Positions 32,221-39,616 of a stretch of 64,000 nucleotides of DNA are shown here, in pieces (the first letter of the stretch is position 1; every line of letters begins with the position of its first letter). The stretch comes from Kribbella jiaozuonensis. Its GTDB lineage: Bacteria > Actinomycetota > Actinomycetes > Propionibacteriales > Kribbellaceae. The notes under the pieces are model-generated. The model saw only the letters and a list, made by a program, of their open reading frames with translations, was not told the origin of the DNA and searched no databases. The stretch spans positions 335,287 to 399,286 of the forward strand of contig NZ_SZPZ01000007.1 in NCBI RefSeq assembly GCF_005233875.1. The letters run 5' to 3'. A program made the position numbers and the translations under genes.

Positions 32221-33519
32221 ATGAGCACCGTCGTGACCACCGAAGCACCGCCGATGCGGTATCCCAAGCTCGCCCAGCCGTGGATCGCGCTGTTCCTGGC
32301 GATCCTGGCCGAGCTGGGGATCGCCCTGTTCGTGCTCAGCGTGGTTTCCGTCCCGCTGATCGCGGTCTGGGTCGGGATCCCGCTGCTGCTGGTGGTCGTA
32401 CCGGCCGCCCGGTGGTTCGCGAACTGCCACCGCACGATCCTGGCCGGCTTCCTCGGCGAGCGGATCCCGCGGCCGTACAAGAAGCCGCCGATGCCCGGCA
32501 TGCTGATGCGGCTGCGGACCATCCTGACCGACCCGCAGACCTGGCGGGACATCATCTGGCTGCTCGTGAACGCCGTACTCGGCTTCACCCTGTGTCTGCT
32601 GAGCGCCGTGCTGTTCCTGGCCACGCTGTTCTACCTGGTCTACCCGCTGCTGGTCGGCGTGACGCCGGAGGGCGTGTTCACCGAGCCGTTCGGCGGGCTG
32701 CTGACCGTGAACTTCTGGACCAGCTTCCTGCTGATGCCGGTCGCGCTGATCGCGTTCCTGATCTGGCAGGCCGCCGGCGAGCGGCTGCTGAAGGCGAACG
32801 CGTTCCTGGCCCGCTCGCTGCTCGGCCCGACCGAGAGCGCGAAGCTGGCGATGCGGGTCCGCGAGCTGGCCGAGTCCCGCGCCGAGACCGTCGACACCCA
32901 GGCGGCCGAGCTGCGCCGGATCGAGCGTGACCTGCACGACGGCGCCCAGGCCCGCCTGGCCGCGCTGAGCATGAACCTCGGGATGGCCGAGGAGATGGTC
33001 GCCCGCGACCCGGCCCAGGCCGCCGCCCTGCTCACCGAAGCCCGCCAGTCGGCGAGTACGGCGCTGTCCGAGCTGCGCGACCTGGTCCGCGGGATCCACC
33101 CGCCGGTGCTGGCCGACCGCGGACTGGACGGTGCGGTCAGGGCGCTGGCGATGTCCTGCCCGTTCAAGGTCGACGTGACGTACGACGTACCCGGTCGCCC
33201 GCCCGCGCCGGTCGAGTCCGCGGCGTACTTCGCGGTCGCCGAATGCCTCGCGAACGCGGTCAAGTACTCCGCCGCGACCACCGCGTGGATCCAGATCACC
33301 CATGAGGACGAGAAGCTGCACATGATCGTCGGCGACGACGGCATCGGCGGTGCCGTGGTCAGGCCCGGAGGGGGTCTGTACGGTATCGAGCGGCGGCTGG
33401 CCGCCTTCGACGGTACGTTGACCGTGGTGAGCCCGAGCGCCGGGCCGACCACCGTGATCATGGAGCTGCCTTGCGAGTCCTCATCGCTGAAGACCACGCC
33501 CTCCTCCGGGACGGCCTGA
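32221..33519 (+). CDS. Sensor histidine kinase, NarL/DesK class (HisKA_3)
   Basis: 432 residues. The N-terminal sensor part has two pairs of membrane helices (about 22-63 and 108-182) joined by a cytosolic loop. The dimerisation helix carries the phospho-acceptor His239 in RIERDLHDGAQARLAAL. The ATPase has AVAECLANAVKYSAA (N-box), VGDDGIGGA and GGGLYGIERRLAAFDG. The 3' end overlaps the response regulator by 49 bp. The ATG 32221 has GGAGG almost touching it, so the true start may differ. Confidence 0.88.
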   Translation: MSTVVTTEAPPMRYPKLAQPWIALFLAILAELGIALFVLSVVSVPLIAVWVGIPLLLVVVPAARWFANCHRTILAGFLGERIPRPYKKPPMPGMLMRLRTILTDPQTWRDIIWLLVNAVLGFTLCLLSAVLFLATLFYLVYPLLVGVTPEGVFTEPFGGLLTVNFWTSFLLMPVALIAFLIWQAAGERLLKANAFLARSLLGPTESAKLAMRVRELAESRAETVDTQAAELRRIERDLHDGAQARLAALSMNLGMAEEMVARDPAQAAALLTEARQSASTALSELRDLVRGIHPPVLADRGLDGAVRALAMSCPFKVDVTYDVPGRPPAPVESAAYFAVAECLANAVKYSAATTAWIQITHEDEKLHMIVGDDGIGGAVVRPGGGLYGIERRLAAFDGTLTVVSPSAGPTTVIMELPCESSSLKTTPSSGTA

Positions 33520-34118
33520 TCCGCCTGCTGGAGGCGCACGACTTCGAGGTCGTGGAGGCGGTCGACAACGGACCCCGGCTGGTGCCCGCACTCGTGGAGC
33601 ACCGGCCGGACGTTGCCGTGGTCGACGTCCGGCTGCCCCCGACGTTCACCGACGAGGGCCTGAAGGCAGCGATCGAAGCCCGCAGCCAGGTCCCCGGCCT
33701 GCCGATCCTGGTGCTCTCGCAGTACGTCGAGCAGCTGTACGCGCGTGAGCTCCTCACCGGCGGTGGCGGCGGCGTCGGCTACCTGCTGAAGGACCGCGTG
33801 TCGAACGTGGCCGAGTTCCTCGACGCCGTACGGCGGGTTGCCGCCGGCGGTACGGCGATGGACCCGGACGTGATCGGTCAGCTGCTCGCCCGCAACACCC
33901 GCGACGAACCGATCGGCCGGCTCACGCCACGCGAGTCCGAGGTCCTGGGCCTGATGGCCGAAGGACGCTCGAACGCCGCGATCGCGAGCGCGCTCTTCGT
34001 CACCGAGAAGGCGGTCAGCAAGCACACCAACAACATCTTCGCGAAGCTCGACCTGCCCCCGTCCGAGGACGACAACCGCCGCGTGATCGCCGTCCTCACC
34101 TACCTGTCGTCCCGGTGA
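33471..34118 (+). CDS. NarL/FixJ-family response regulator
   Basis: 215 residues from a TTG start with GGAG about 8 bp upstream. The receiver domain has acidic pair Glu-Asp (IAEDHALL) and phospho-acceptor Asp52 (VAVVDVRLPP). A Gly-rich loop (LLTGGGGGVGYLLKD) is slightly longer than usual. The C-terminal LuxR HTH is LTPRESEVLGLMAEGRSNAA. It probably regulates the divergent desaturase and its own operon. The 3' end overlaps the convergent ABC ATPase gene by 23 bp. Confidence 0.9.
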   Translation: MRVLIAEDHALLRDGLIRLLEAHDFEVVEAVDNGPRLVPALVEHRPDVAVVDVRLPPTFTDEGLKAAIEARSQVPGLPILVLSQYVEQLYARELLTGGGGGVGYLLKDRVSNVAEFLDAVRRVAAGGTAMDPDVIGQLLARNTRDEPIGRLTPRESEVLGLMAEGRSNAAIASALFVTEKAVSKHTNNIFAKLDLPPSEDDNRRVIAVLTYLSSR

Positions 34119-34839
34119 CCCGGCTCAGGAACTCCCTGGTCCGCGCCTCGCGGGGTGCGTCCAGGACCTGGGCGGGTGGGCCGACCTCGAGCGGACGGCC
34201 GTGGTGGAGGAAGCAGACCCGGTCGGCGACGTCGCGGGCGAAGGCCATTTCGTGCGTGCAGACGAGCATCGTCATGCCTTCGGACTTGAGCTCGCGGAGC
34301 AGGTCCAGCACCTCACCGACAAGCTCGGGATCGAGCGCCGATGTGACCTCGTCGAGCAGCATCAGCTGGGGCGAGTTCACCATCGCGCGCGCGATCGCCG
34401 CCCGCTGCTGCTGACCGCCGGACAGCTCGTCCGGCTTGGCCGCGGCCTTGTCCGCGAGCCCGACCCGTTCCAACATCTCGATTGCCCGTGCCCGGGCGAC
34501 CTCCCGCCGTACGCCGTGCACCCGGATCGGGGCGAGCGTGATGTTGTCGAGCACGCTCAGATGCGGAAACAGGTTGTACGCCTGGAACACGATCCCGATC
34601 CCCGACCGCACCTTGTCGGCGTCGACCCGCGGATCCGTGATGTCCACCCCGCCCAGCTCGACCACGCCGTCGTCGACCGTCTCGAGCAGGTTCACACACC
34701 GCAACAACGTCGACTTCCCGGATCCCGAGGCGCCGATCAGTACGACGCACTCCCCCGCGTCCACATCCAGATCGAATCTGTCCAGTACGACGTTCTCGCC
34801 GTACACCTTCCGTACTCCGCGCAACGACAGCAGGCTCAC
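34096..34839 (-). CDS. Polar amino acid ABC transporter, ATP-binding protein (GlnQ-like)
   Basis: 247 residues. Walker A is GASGSGKST, the Q-loop is VFQAYNLFPH, the signature is LSGGQQQRAAIARA, Walker B is LMLLDEVTSALDP and the H-loop is VCTHEM. Start GTG 34839 overlaps the permease stop in GTGA. It powers the amino-acid importer encoded with it. Confidence 0.92.
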   Translation of the reverse strand: MSLLSLRGVRKVYGENVVLDRFDLDVDAGECVVLIGASGSGKSTLLRCVNLLETVDDGVVELGGVDITDPRVDADKVRSGIGIVFQAYNLFPHLSVLDNITLAPIRVHGVRREVARARAIEMLERVGLADKAAAKPDELSGGQQQRAAIARAMVNSPQLMLLDEVTSALDPELVGEVLDLLRELKSEGMTMLVCTHEMAFARDVADRVCFLHHGRPLEVGPPAQVLDAPREARTREFLSRVTGTTGR

Positions 34840-35687
34840 ACCAGACCACCTCCTCCGCCGTACCAGCCCTGTCGGCGGGCGACGTAGTCGGTCAGTCGGG
34901 TCAGCGGGATTGTCAGGGCAACGAACAGCAGACCGGCCACGACGTACGGCGTGAAGTTGAAGTCCTCGGCCGTCTCAAGCTGGGCGGCGCGGATCGCGTC
35001 GATGACACCGAGTACGGCGATCAGGCCGGAATCCTTCTGCAGGCTGACGAAGTCGTTGAGCAACGGCGGCATCACCCGGCGTACAGCCTGTGGGAGTACG
35101 ACGAAGCGCAGTGTCTGGCGATAGGTCAGCCCGAGCGACCGCGCCGCCGCTCGCTGGGACGGATGCACCGATTCGATACCGGCCCGGAACACCTCGGCGA
35201 CGTACGACGAGTAGGTCAGGACGAGCGCCGCCCCACCCCAGATCACCGCCTGGTTCGGCAGCCCGCGCAACTGCAGAGCCGGTACGCCGAAGCCGAGCAG
35301 GAAGATCACCAACAGCAGAGGAAGGCCGCGGAACACATCCGTGTAGGCGGCCGCGAACACCCGCAACGGAAAGAAGATCGGGCCGCGCAACGTGCGCATG
35401 ATCGCCAGCGTCATGCCGAAGATCACGATCAGTACGGCGCAGATCAGCATCACCCGGATGTTCAACCAGAGGCCCTGGGCAACGACCGGCAGCGCTTCCC
35501 AGCCGCGGTGGAAGTCGAAGAACGTGTCCCGGACCCGCGGCCAGCCCGGCGTGGAACCGATGCCCACGGCAACCAGCGCGAGCAGCACCACCGAGCTGAC
35601 CAGGGCGATCAGGGTCGATCGCCGGGCCCGCCTACGCCGGTACGCGATCCGTTCGAGCTGAAGCGCCGAGGGCTGCCAGTCGGTCAC
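34836..35687 (-). CDS. Amino acid ABC transporter permease
   Basis: 283 residues. A basic cytosolic N-terminus precedes membrane helices starting TLIALVSSVVLLALVAVGIG. The HisM/GlnP-type core is VVAQGLWLNIRVMLICAVLIVIFG, and the EAA region is GIESVHPSQRAAARSLGLTYRQTLRFVVLPQA. Start GTG 35687 overlaps the binding-protein stop (GTGA). Confidence 0.9.
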   Translation of the reverse strand: MTDWQPSALQLERIAYRRRRARRSTLIALVSSVVLLALVAVGIGSTPGWPRVRDTFFDFHRGWEALPVVAQGLWLNIRVMLICAVLIVIFGMTLAIMRTLRGPIFFPLRVFAAAYTDVFRGLPLLLVIFLLGFGVPALQLRGLPNQAVIWGGAALVLTYSSYVAEVFRAGIESVHPSQRAAARSLGLTYRQTLRFVVLPQAVRRVMPPLLNDFVSLQKDSGLIAVLGVIDAIRAAQLETAEDFNFTPYVVAGLLFVALTIPLTRLTDYVARRQGWYGGGGGLV

Positions 35688-36544
35688 GACAGTTCTGGAG
35701 CGCCGGACTCGGTCAGGTACTGCTTCTGCAGGTTGGCCAGGGTGCCGTCCGACTTGAGTGCATCGACCGCCTGGCTGACGCAGCCGGTCAGCTTCGAGCC
35801 CTTCTCGAGCACGAATCCGAACTGCTCGGTGGTCCCGGTCGACGGCAGCTGACCGACGATCTTGCCGTCGTCGAGCTGCGCTCCGGTCATGTAGAACGCC
35901 GTCGGCAGGTCGACCACGATGCCGTCGATCTGCTTGTTCTTCAGCGCCTGCACGGCCAGGTCGTTGGTGTCGAACACGGCCGGCGTCTGCTTCGGCTTCA
36001 CCTGGTCGCGCAGGGCGGTGTAACTCGTCGTACCGACCTGGGCGCCGAGCTTCGCATCCATCAGGTCGGCGACCGACTTGGCGTTGGCGATCTTGCTGCC
36101 CGCGGTCGTGATCACGGTCTGCCGGACGTCGTAGTACCCGGACGAGAAGTCGACGGCCTTGCGCCGGTCCTCCGAGATCGACACCTGGTTCACGTCGAGG
36201 TCGAACGCCTTCGTGCCGGGCGCGAAGGCGGTGTTGAACTGCACGGTCAGCCACTTCACGTTCGCCTGCTCGAACCCGAGCTTCTTCGCCAAGGCGTAGG
36301 TAACGGCCGACTCGTACCCCTTGCCGTTGCTCGGGTCGTTGTTGCTGAACCACGGTTCGTACGCCGGTTTGTCGGTCCCGACCGTCAACGTGCCGGCCGT
36401 CTTGACGGCCAGCTTGTCCTTCGCACAGGCATCCGCCCCGGACGGTGTCGAGGAGCCCGACGACGAGTTGTCCTCCGGCGCACACGCCCCGAGCCCCACG
36501 GCAGCCAGAACCGCCACGCCCACCACCACTGCACGCGTTCTCAT
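35684..36544 (-). CDS. Amino-acid-binding lipoprotein of the ABC transporter (SBP family 3)
   Basis: 286 residues. The signal peptide with lipobox LGAC is followed by a Ser-rich linker. The family-3 binding fold includes TLTVGTDKPAYEPWF, NQVSISEDRRKAVDFSSGYYD and QIDGIVVDLPTAFYM. It should bind a polar amino acid. It starts 10 bp after the AraC gene stop on the same strand, so the transporter may be expressed from the AraC promoter. Confidence 0.9.
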   Translation of the reverse strand: MRTRAVVVGVAVLAAVGLGACAPEDNSSSGSSTPSGADACAKDKLAVKTAGTLTVGTDKPAYEPWFSNNDPSNGKGYESAVTYALAKKLGFEQANVKWLTVQFNTAFAPGTKAFDLDVNQVSISEDRRKAVDFSSGYYDVRQTVITTAGSKIANAKSVADLMDAKLGAQVGTTSYTALRDQVKPKQTPAVFDTNDLAVQALKNKQIDGIVVDLPTAFYMTGAQLDDGKIVGQLPSTGTTEQFGFVLEKGSKLTGCVSQAVDALKSDGTLANLQKQYLTESGAPELS

Positions 36545-36554
36545 GCTGAGAAGA

Positions 36555-37352
36555 CTAAGACCTCTTCCGGTAGGCCGTGGGGCTCGATCCAGTGTGTAGA
36601 CGGAAGCGTGTCGAGAAGTAGAGCGGGTCCGCGTAACCGACCTCGGCCGCGACCGACGCGACCGAGCGGCCAGTGAGTTCGAGGAGGCGGGCCGCGGCGT
36701 CGAGGCGGCGGCGTTCGACGAACTGTTGCGGGCTGACGCCGAGTTGGTCCCGGAACAGGTGGGCGAAGCGGGATACCGACAGGTTCACCGCCCGTGCCAG
36801 CCGCGGGATGTCGAGGTTGGCGGTCAGGTCCTGGTCGATCAGCTCGATCGCGCGGAGCAGGCGATCGTCGATCTGGACGGCCTTCGGGTTCTGCGTGTCG
36901 CACCACAGCAGCGCGGCCTCCAGCGAGTTCGCACTCAGCTGCTCGGACTGCGGGAGCACGCTGCGTTGATGGCGTACGGCGTCGCGAAGATGGTCGGCGA
37001 TCCGGTCGAAGGTCGGGCCGGCCGGCTGGAGCTGAACGATGCCAGGAGCAACTTCCGGCCAGTCGAGCAGCGGGAGCCAATCGGGCTTCGGGTTCATGTG
37101 CGCATACAGGAAATGCCAGCGATCACCGACCGTGGCGTAGTCGTGCAGCGTGCCGGGCCGGACCAGCGTGACGCTGCCCGGCACCGCGGCGACATGACCG
37201 AATCGTCCCTGGCCGTCGAGGGTCTGCACCAGCAGCCAATCCGTCGTACCGCGCCGCCGGTACGTCGCGTAGTCAGGGCCTTCCTCGAACTCACCGGTCG
37301 CCACCCGGCGCACGAGCGGGATCGGCGAGTCAGCAGGATCTCGAAGGTTCAC
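36555..37352 (-). CDS. AraC-family transcriptional regulator
   Basis: 265 residues from GTG 37352. The N-terminal cupin-like sensor (about 30-110, SVTLVRPGTLHDYATVGDRWHFLYAHM) is followed by C-terminal HTHs: DIPRLARAVNLSVSRFAHLFRDQLGVSPQQFVERRR and SVASVAAEVGYADPLYFSTRFRLHTGSSP. A farther start at 37418 would overlap the divergent PhyH gene, so GTG 37352 is preferred. It lies head-to-head with PhyH and directly upstream of the amino-acid transporter genes. Confidence 0.86.
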   Translation of the reverse strand: MNLRDPADSPIPLVRRVATGEFEEGPDYATYRRRGTTDWLLVQTLDGQGRFGHVAAVPGSVTLVRPGTLHDYATVGDRWHFLYAHMNPKPDWLPLLDWPEVAPGIVQLQPAGPTFDRIADHLRDAVRHQRSVLPQSEQLSANSLEAALLWCDTQNPKAVQIDDRLLRAIELIDQDLTANLDIPRLARAVNLSVSRFAHLFRDQLGVSPQQFVERRRLDAAARLLELTGRSVASVAAEVGYADPLYFSTRFRLHTGSSPTAYRKRS

Positions 37353-37359
37353 AGCTCGA

Positions 37360-37370
37360 TAGCGTATCGC
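37360..37370. promoter_or_regulatory. AGCG-TAT-CGCT palindrome in the AraC/PhyH divergent spacer
   Basis: A perfect 4-3-4 inverted repeat in the 49-bp spacer between the AraC and PhyH starts, followed by a second, looser aagcgct element. It is a candidate regulator site. Confidence 0.35.
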
Positions 37371-37401
37371 TGGCAAGCGCTCGCCGTCGCACTCTAGAGC
37401 T

Positions 37402-38184
37402 ATGACAGTCGTGGACATCTACCAGCGGGACGGCATCGTCCAGGTTCCCCAGTTGTTCGACACCGCTGAGGTCGAGCGGATCAAGACCGTGTTCATGGAG
37501 CAGGTCGCCGTCGATCATTCGCTCGCGATCGACGACGGCGTACCCGAGGACGACCCGCTGGCGAAGTACCCGCGGTTCGTGCATCCGCACCGGCGTACCG
37601 ACGTCGAGGCGGGCCGGCTCTCACTGGAGCTGATGCTGGACAGCCGGATCCTCGATGTCGTCCAGGCGCTGATCGGTCCCGCGCTGGGCGCGCAATCGAT
37701 GTTCTACTTCAAGCCGCCCGGCGCCCGCGGGCAGGCGCTGCACCAGGACAACACGTTCCTGCGCGCCGATCCGGAGACGTGTCTCGCCGCGTGGATCGCG
37801 GTCGACGACGTCGACGAGGAGAACGGCGGGCTCGCCGTCGTGCCGGGCTCACACAAGACCGAGCTGGTCTGCCCGGAGCCTGCCGACCTCACCGAGTCGT
37901 TCACCACCGTCGAGGTCCCGATCCCGGACGGTCTCAGCAAGGTGCAGACCAAGATGAAGGCCGGCGACGTGCTGTTCTTCCACGGCAGCGTGGTGCACGG
38001 ATCGCGTCCGAACGGTACCGACGACCGCTTCCGGCGTTCGCTGATCTTTCACTACATCCCGGAGGACAGCGTCGAGATCGCCGCCTTCTACAACCCACTC
38101 GTCAAACTCGACCGCCGCGAAACCGTACTCCCCGAAGCCATCGGCGGCGGCCCCTGCGGCGACTACGCCCAGGCCGAGCCGTAA
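37402..38184 (+). CDS. Phytanoyl-CoA dioxygenase (PhyH) family oxygenase
   Basis: 260 residues. The Fe(II) ligands His-x-Asp are in QALHQDNTFLRADPETC, the distal His is in FFHGSVVHGSRPNGT, and Arg for 2-oxoglutarate is in DRFRRSLIFHYIPED. WIAVDDVDEENGGLAVVPGSHK is the family core. Close family members act on small molecules such as ectoine or phytanoyl-CoA; substrate unknown. It is the second PhyH gene in the window with a divergent AraC. Confidence 0.87.
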   Translation: MTVVDIYQRDGIVQVPQLFDTAEVERIKTVFMEQVAVDHSLAIDDGVPEDDPLAKYPRFVHPHRRTDVEAGRLSLELMLDSRILDVVQALIGPALGAQSMFYFKPPGARGQALHQDNTFLRADPETCLAAWIAVDDVDEENGGLAVVPGSHKTELVCPEPADLTESFTTVEVPIPDGLSKVQTKMKAGDVLFFHGSVVHGSRPNGTDDRFRRSLIFHYIPEDSVEIAAFYNPLVKLDRRETVLPEAIGGGPCGDYAQAEP

Positions 38185-38188
38185 ACCG

Positions 38189-38494
38189 TCAGCTCAGATC
38201 GGCGCGGAGGCGAGCCAGGAGCTCCGGATAGGTGCGCAGGACCTCCTGCCGCTCTGCGGCCGACATCGAGATCTGCCGGCGGGACTCCTCGGTGTACAAC
38301 GCTTCTTCGGCCTGGAGTTCGGCTCGGCGGGTCTCGTCGGCCTCCTGGCTGACCAGAGCGCGGTAGCACGACAGCACCGCCTGGATCAGGTTCCGCACGC
38401 GCTCCCGCTCCACGCGCTCCTCGTCCGACGGCGCGACGTACCGACCACCGAGCGCCTCGGTGATGTGCTTCCTCGGCTCCTCGCCGTCCGGCAT
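38189..38494 (-). CDS. Hypothetical helical protein (101 residues)
   Basis: Highly charged and almost entirely helical: DEERVERERVRNLIQAVLSCYRALVSQEADETRRAELQAEEALYTEE, ending RQEVLRTYPELLARLRADLS. No known domain recognised. ATG 38494 start with GGGAGGATCC upstream. It is convergent with PhyH (stop codons 4 bp apart). Confidence 0.6.
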   Translation of the reverse strand: MPDGEEPRKHITEALGGRYVAPSDEERVERERVRNLIQAVLSCYRALVSQEADETRRAELQAEEALYTEESRRQISMSAAERQEVLRTYPELLARLRADLS

Positions 38495-38536
38495 GGTCGG
38501 ATCCTCCCGTGCAGTGTGCGAGCCAACGCTAGCCGG

Positions 38537-39478
38537 TCAGCGATCCGGCGTCCGGTCCGGCGACGGCCGGCCCATCGGCTCGCGGGTCGAGCCGGTCCGG
38601 TCCGCCTGATCCGCCCTGGGTGAACCGATGGTCCGTGCCGAAGCTATCCCGGCCCCGGTCACCCGGTGCAGCTCGGCCAGCCCCTGATCGAGGCGTACCA
38701 AAGACCCGCGGGCGTCCGGCACAGGCGGCGGACGCAGCTCGTGCAGCTCCCACGCACGCTGGACCTCCTCCGCGACAGGTCGCAGGAGTTCGCCACGACG
38801 GTCCAGCAGCGGTACGGCGGTCGCGACGAACCGCTCGTACTCGGCCGGCGTCGGCGGGCGGCCGAACTCGTCGAGGATCGCCTTCCTGGCCTCCCATGGG
38901 CCCGGCATCCGGCCGTCCTGGTCGCGGTGGTTCTCGTACAGGAAGAAGCCGTTCCGGTCGACGATGTACAGATCGTCGGCGTACGCCGTGGATTCGAGGA
39001 AGTGAGCCGTGTCCGGGATCAGGCCGTCCGGACGACGTGCCACGGCCGGATCCACCCACCGGCCGATCCCGGTGTCGTCGTACGCCCGCTGGAACCGCTC
39101 GGCCCGGCCGAGCATGCTGTTGGCCGGGTGCGTCACCGCGTAGGCGACGACGATCCGGTACTTCGCCGACCGGAAGTCGTCCACCCATCCCCGCACGAGA
39201 ATGTCGCGGTGCAGCGGCGCGCTGGCGAGGATGTCGTACTGCGGATCACCGCGCCGGAGATGCTCGAGCAGCTGGAACCTCAGGTTCCGCGGCAGCTGTT
39301 CGGTCACTGCCTGATGACCCCGCAGCCCCAGCGTCCGCATGATCCGGTCGAACCGGGGATGGGCCGCGGAGTCGTCGTCGAAGTCGTAGACGGCGAGCGA
39401 GTCGGCGCCGAGCGACTGCTGGATCTGCCATTGCAGAGTGGTCTTGCCCGTGCCCGGCGTACCGCCGATCAGGATCAC
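38537..39478 (-). CDS. P-loop NTPase, zeta-toxin/kinase-like; 5' end probably frameshifted
   Basis: 313 residues from GTG 39478, beginning directly with Walker A: VILIGGTPGTGKTTLQWQIQQSLGAD. DFDDDSAAHPRFDRIMRTLG, an Arg-rich middle and DLYIVDRNGFFLYEN follow. The C-terminal 60 residues are Arg/Pro/Asp-rich. Another frame just upstream, starting ATG 39596, reads RPTDLELTPREVAALIAFRKAQITPPVPP, a natural N-terminus that leads into this one across a run of Gs near 39490-39500. A one-base indel (real or sequencing) would join them. Function unknown. Confidence 0.6.
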   Translation of the reverse strand: MILIGGTPGTGKTTLQWQIQQSLGADSLAVYDFDDDSAAHPRFDRIMRTLGLRGHQAVTEQLPRNLRFQLLEHLRRGDPQYDILASAPLHRDILVRGWVDDFRSAKYRIVVAYAVTHPANSMLGRAERFQRAYDDTGIGRWVDPAVARRPDGLIPDTAHFLESTAYADDLYIVDRNGFFLYENHRDQDGRMPGPWEARKAILDEFGRPPTPAEYERFVATAVPLLDRRGELLRPVAEEVQRAWELHELRPPPVPDARGSLVRLDQGLAELHRVTGAGIASARTIGSPRADQADRTGSTREPMGRPSPDRTPDR

Positions 39479-39616
39479 CGTCGGCCGGACCCCCGGCCGG
39501 TCGGCCCGGCGGCACCGGCGGGGTGATCTGGGCCTTGCGGAACGCGATCAGCGCAGCGACCTCGCGCGGTGTCAGCTCGAGGTCGGTCGGCCGCATGGGC
39601 CCAGGCTACAAGCGGA

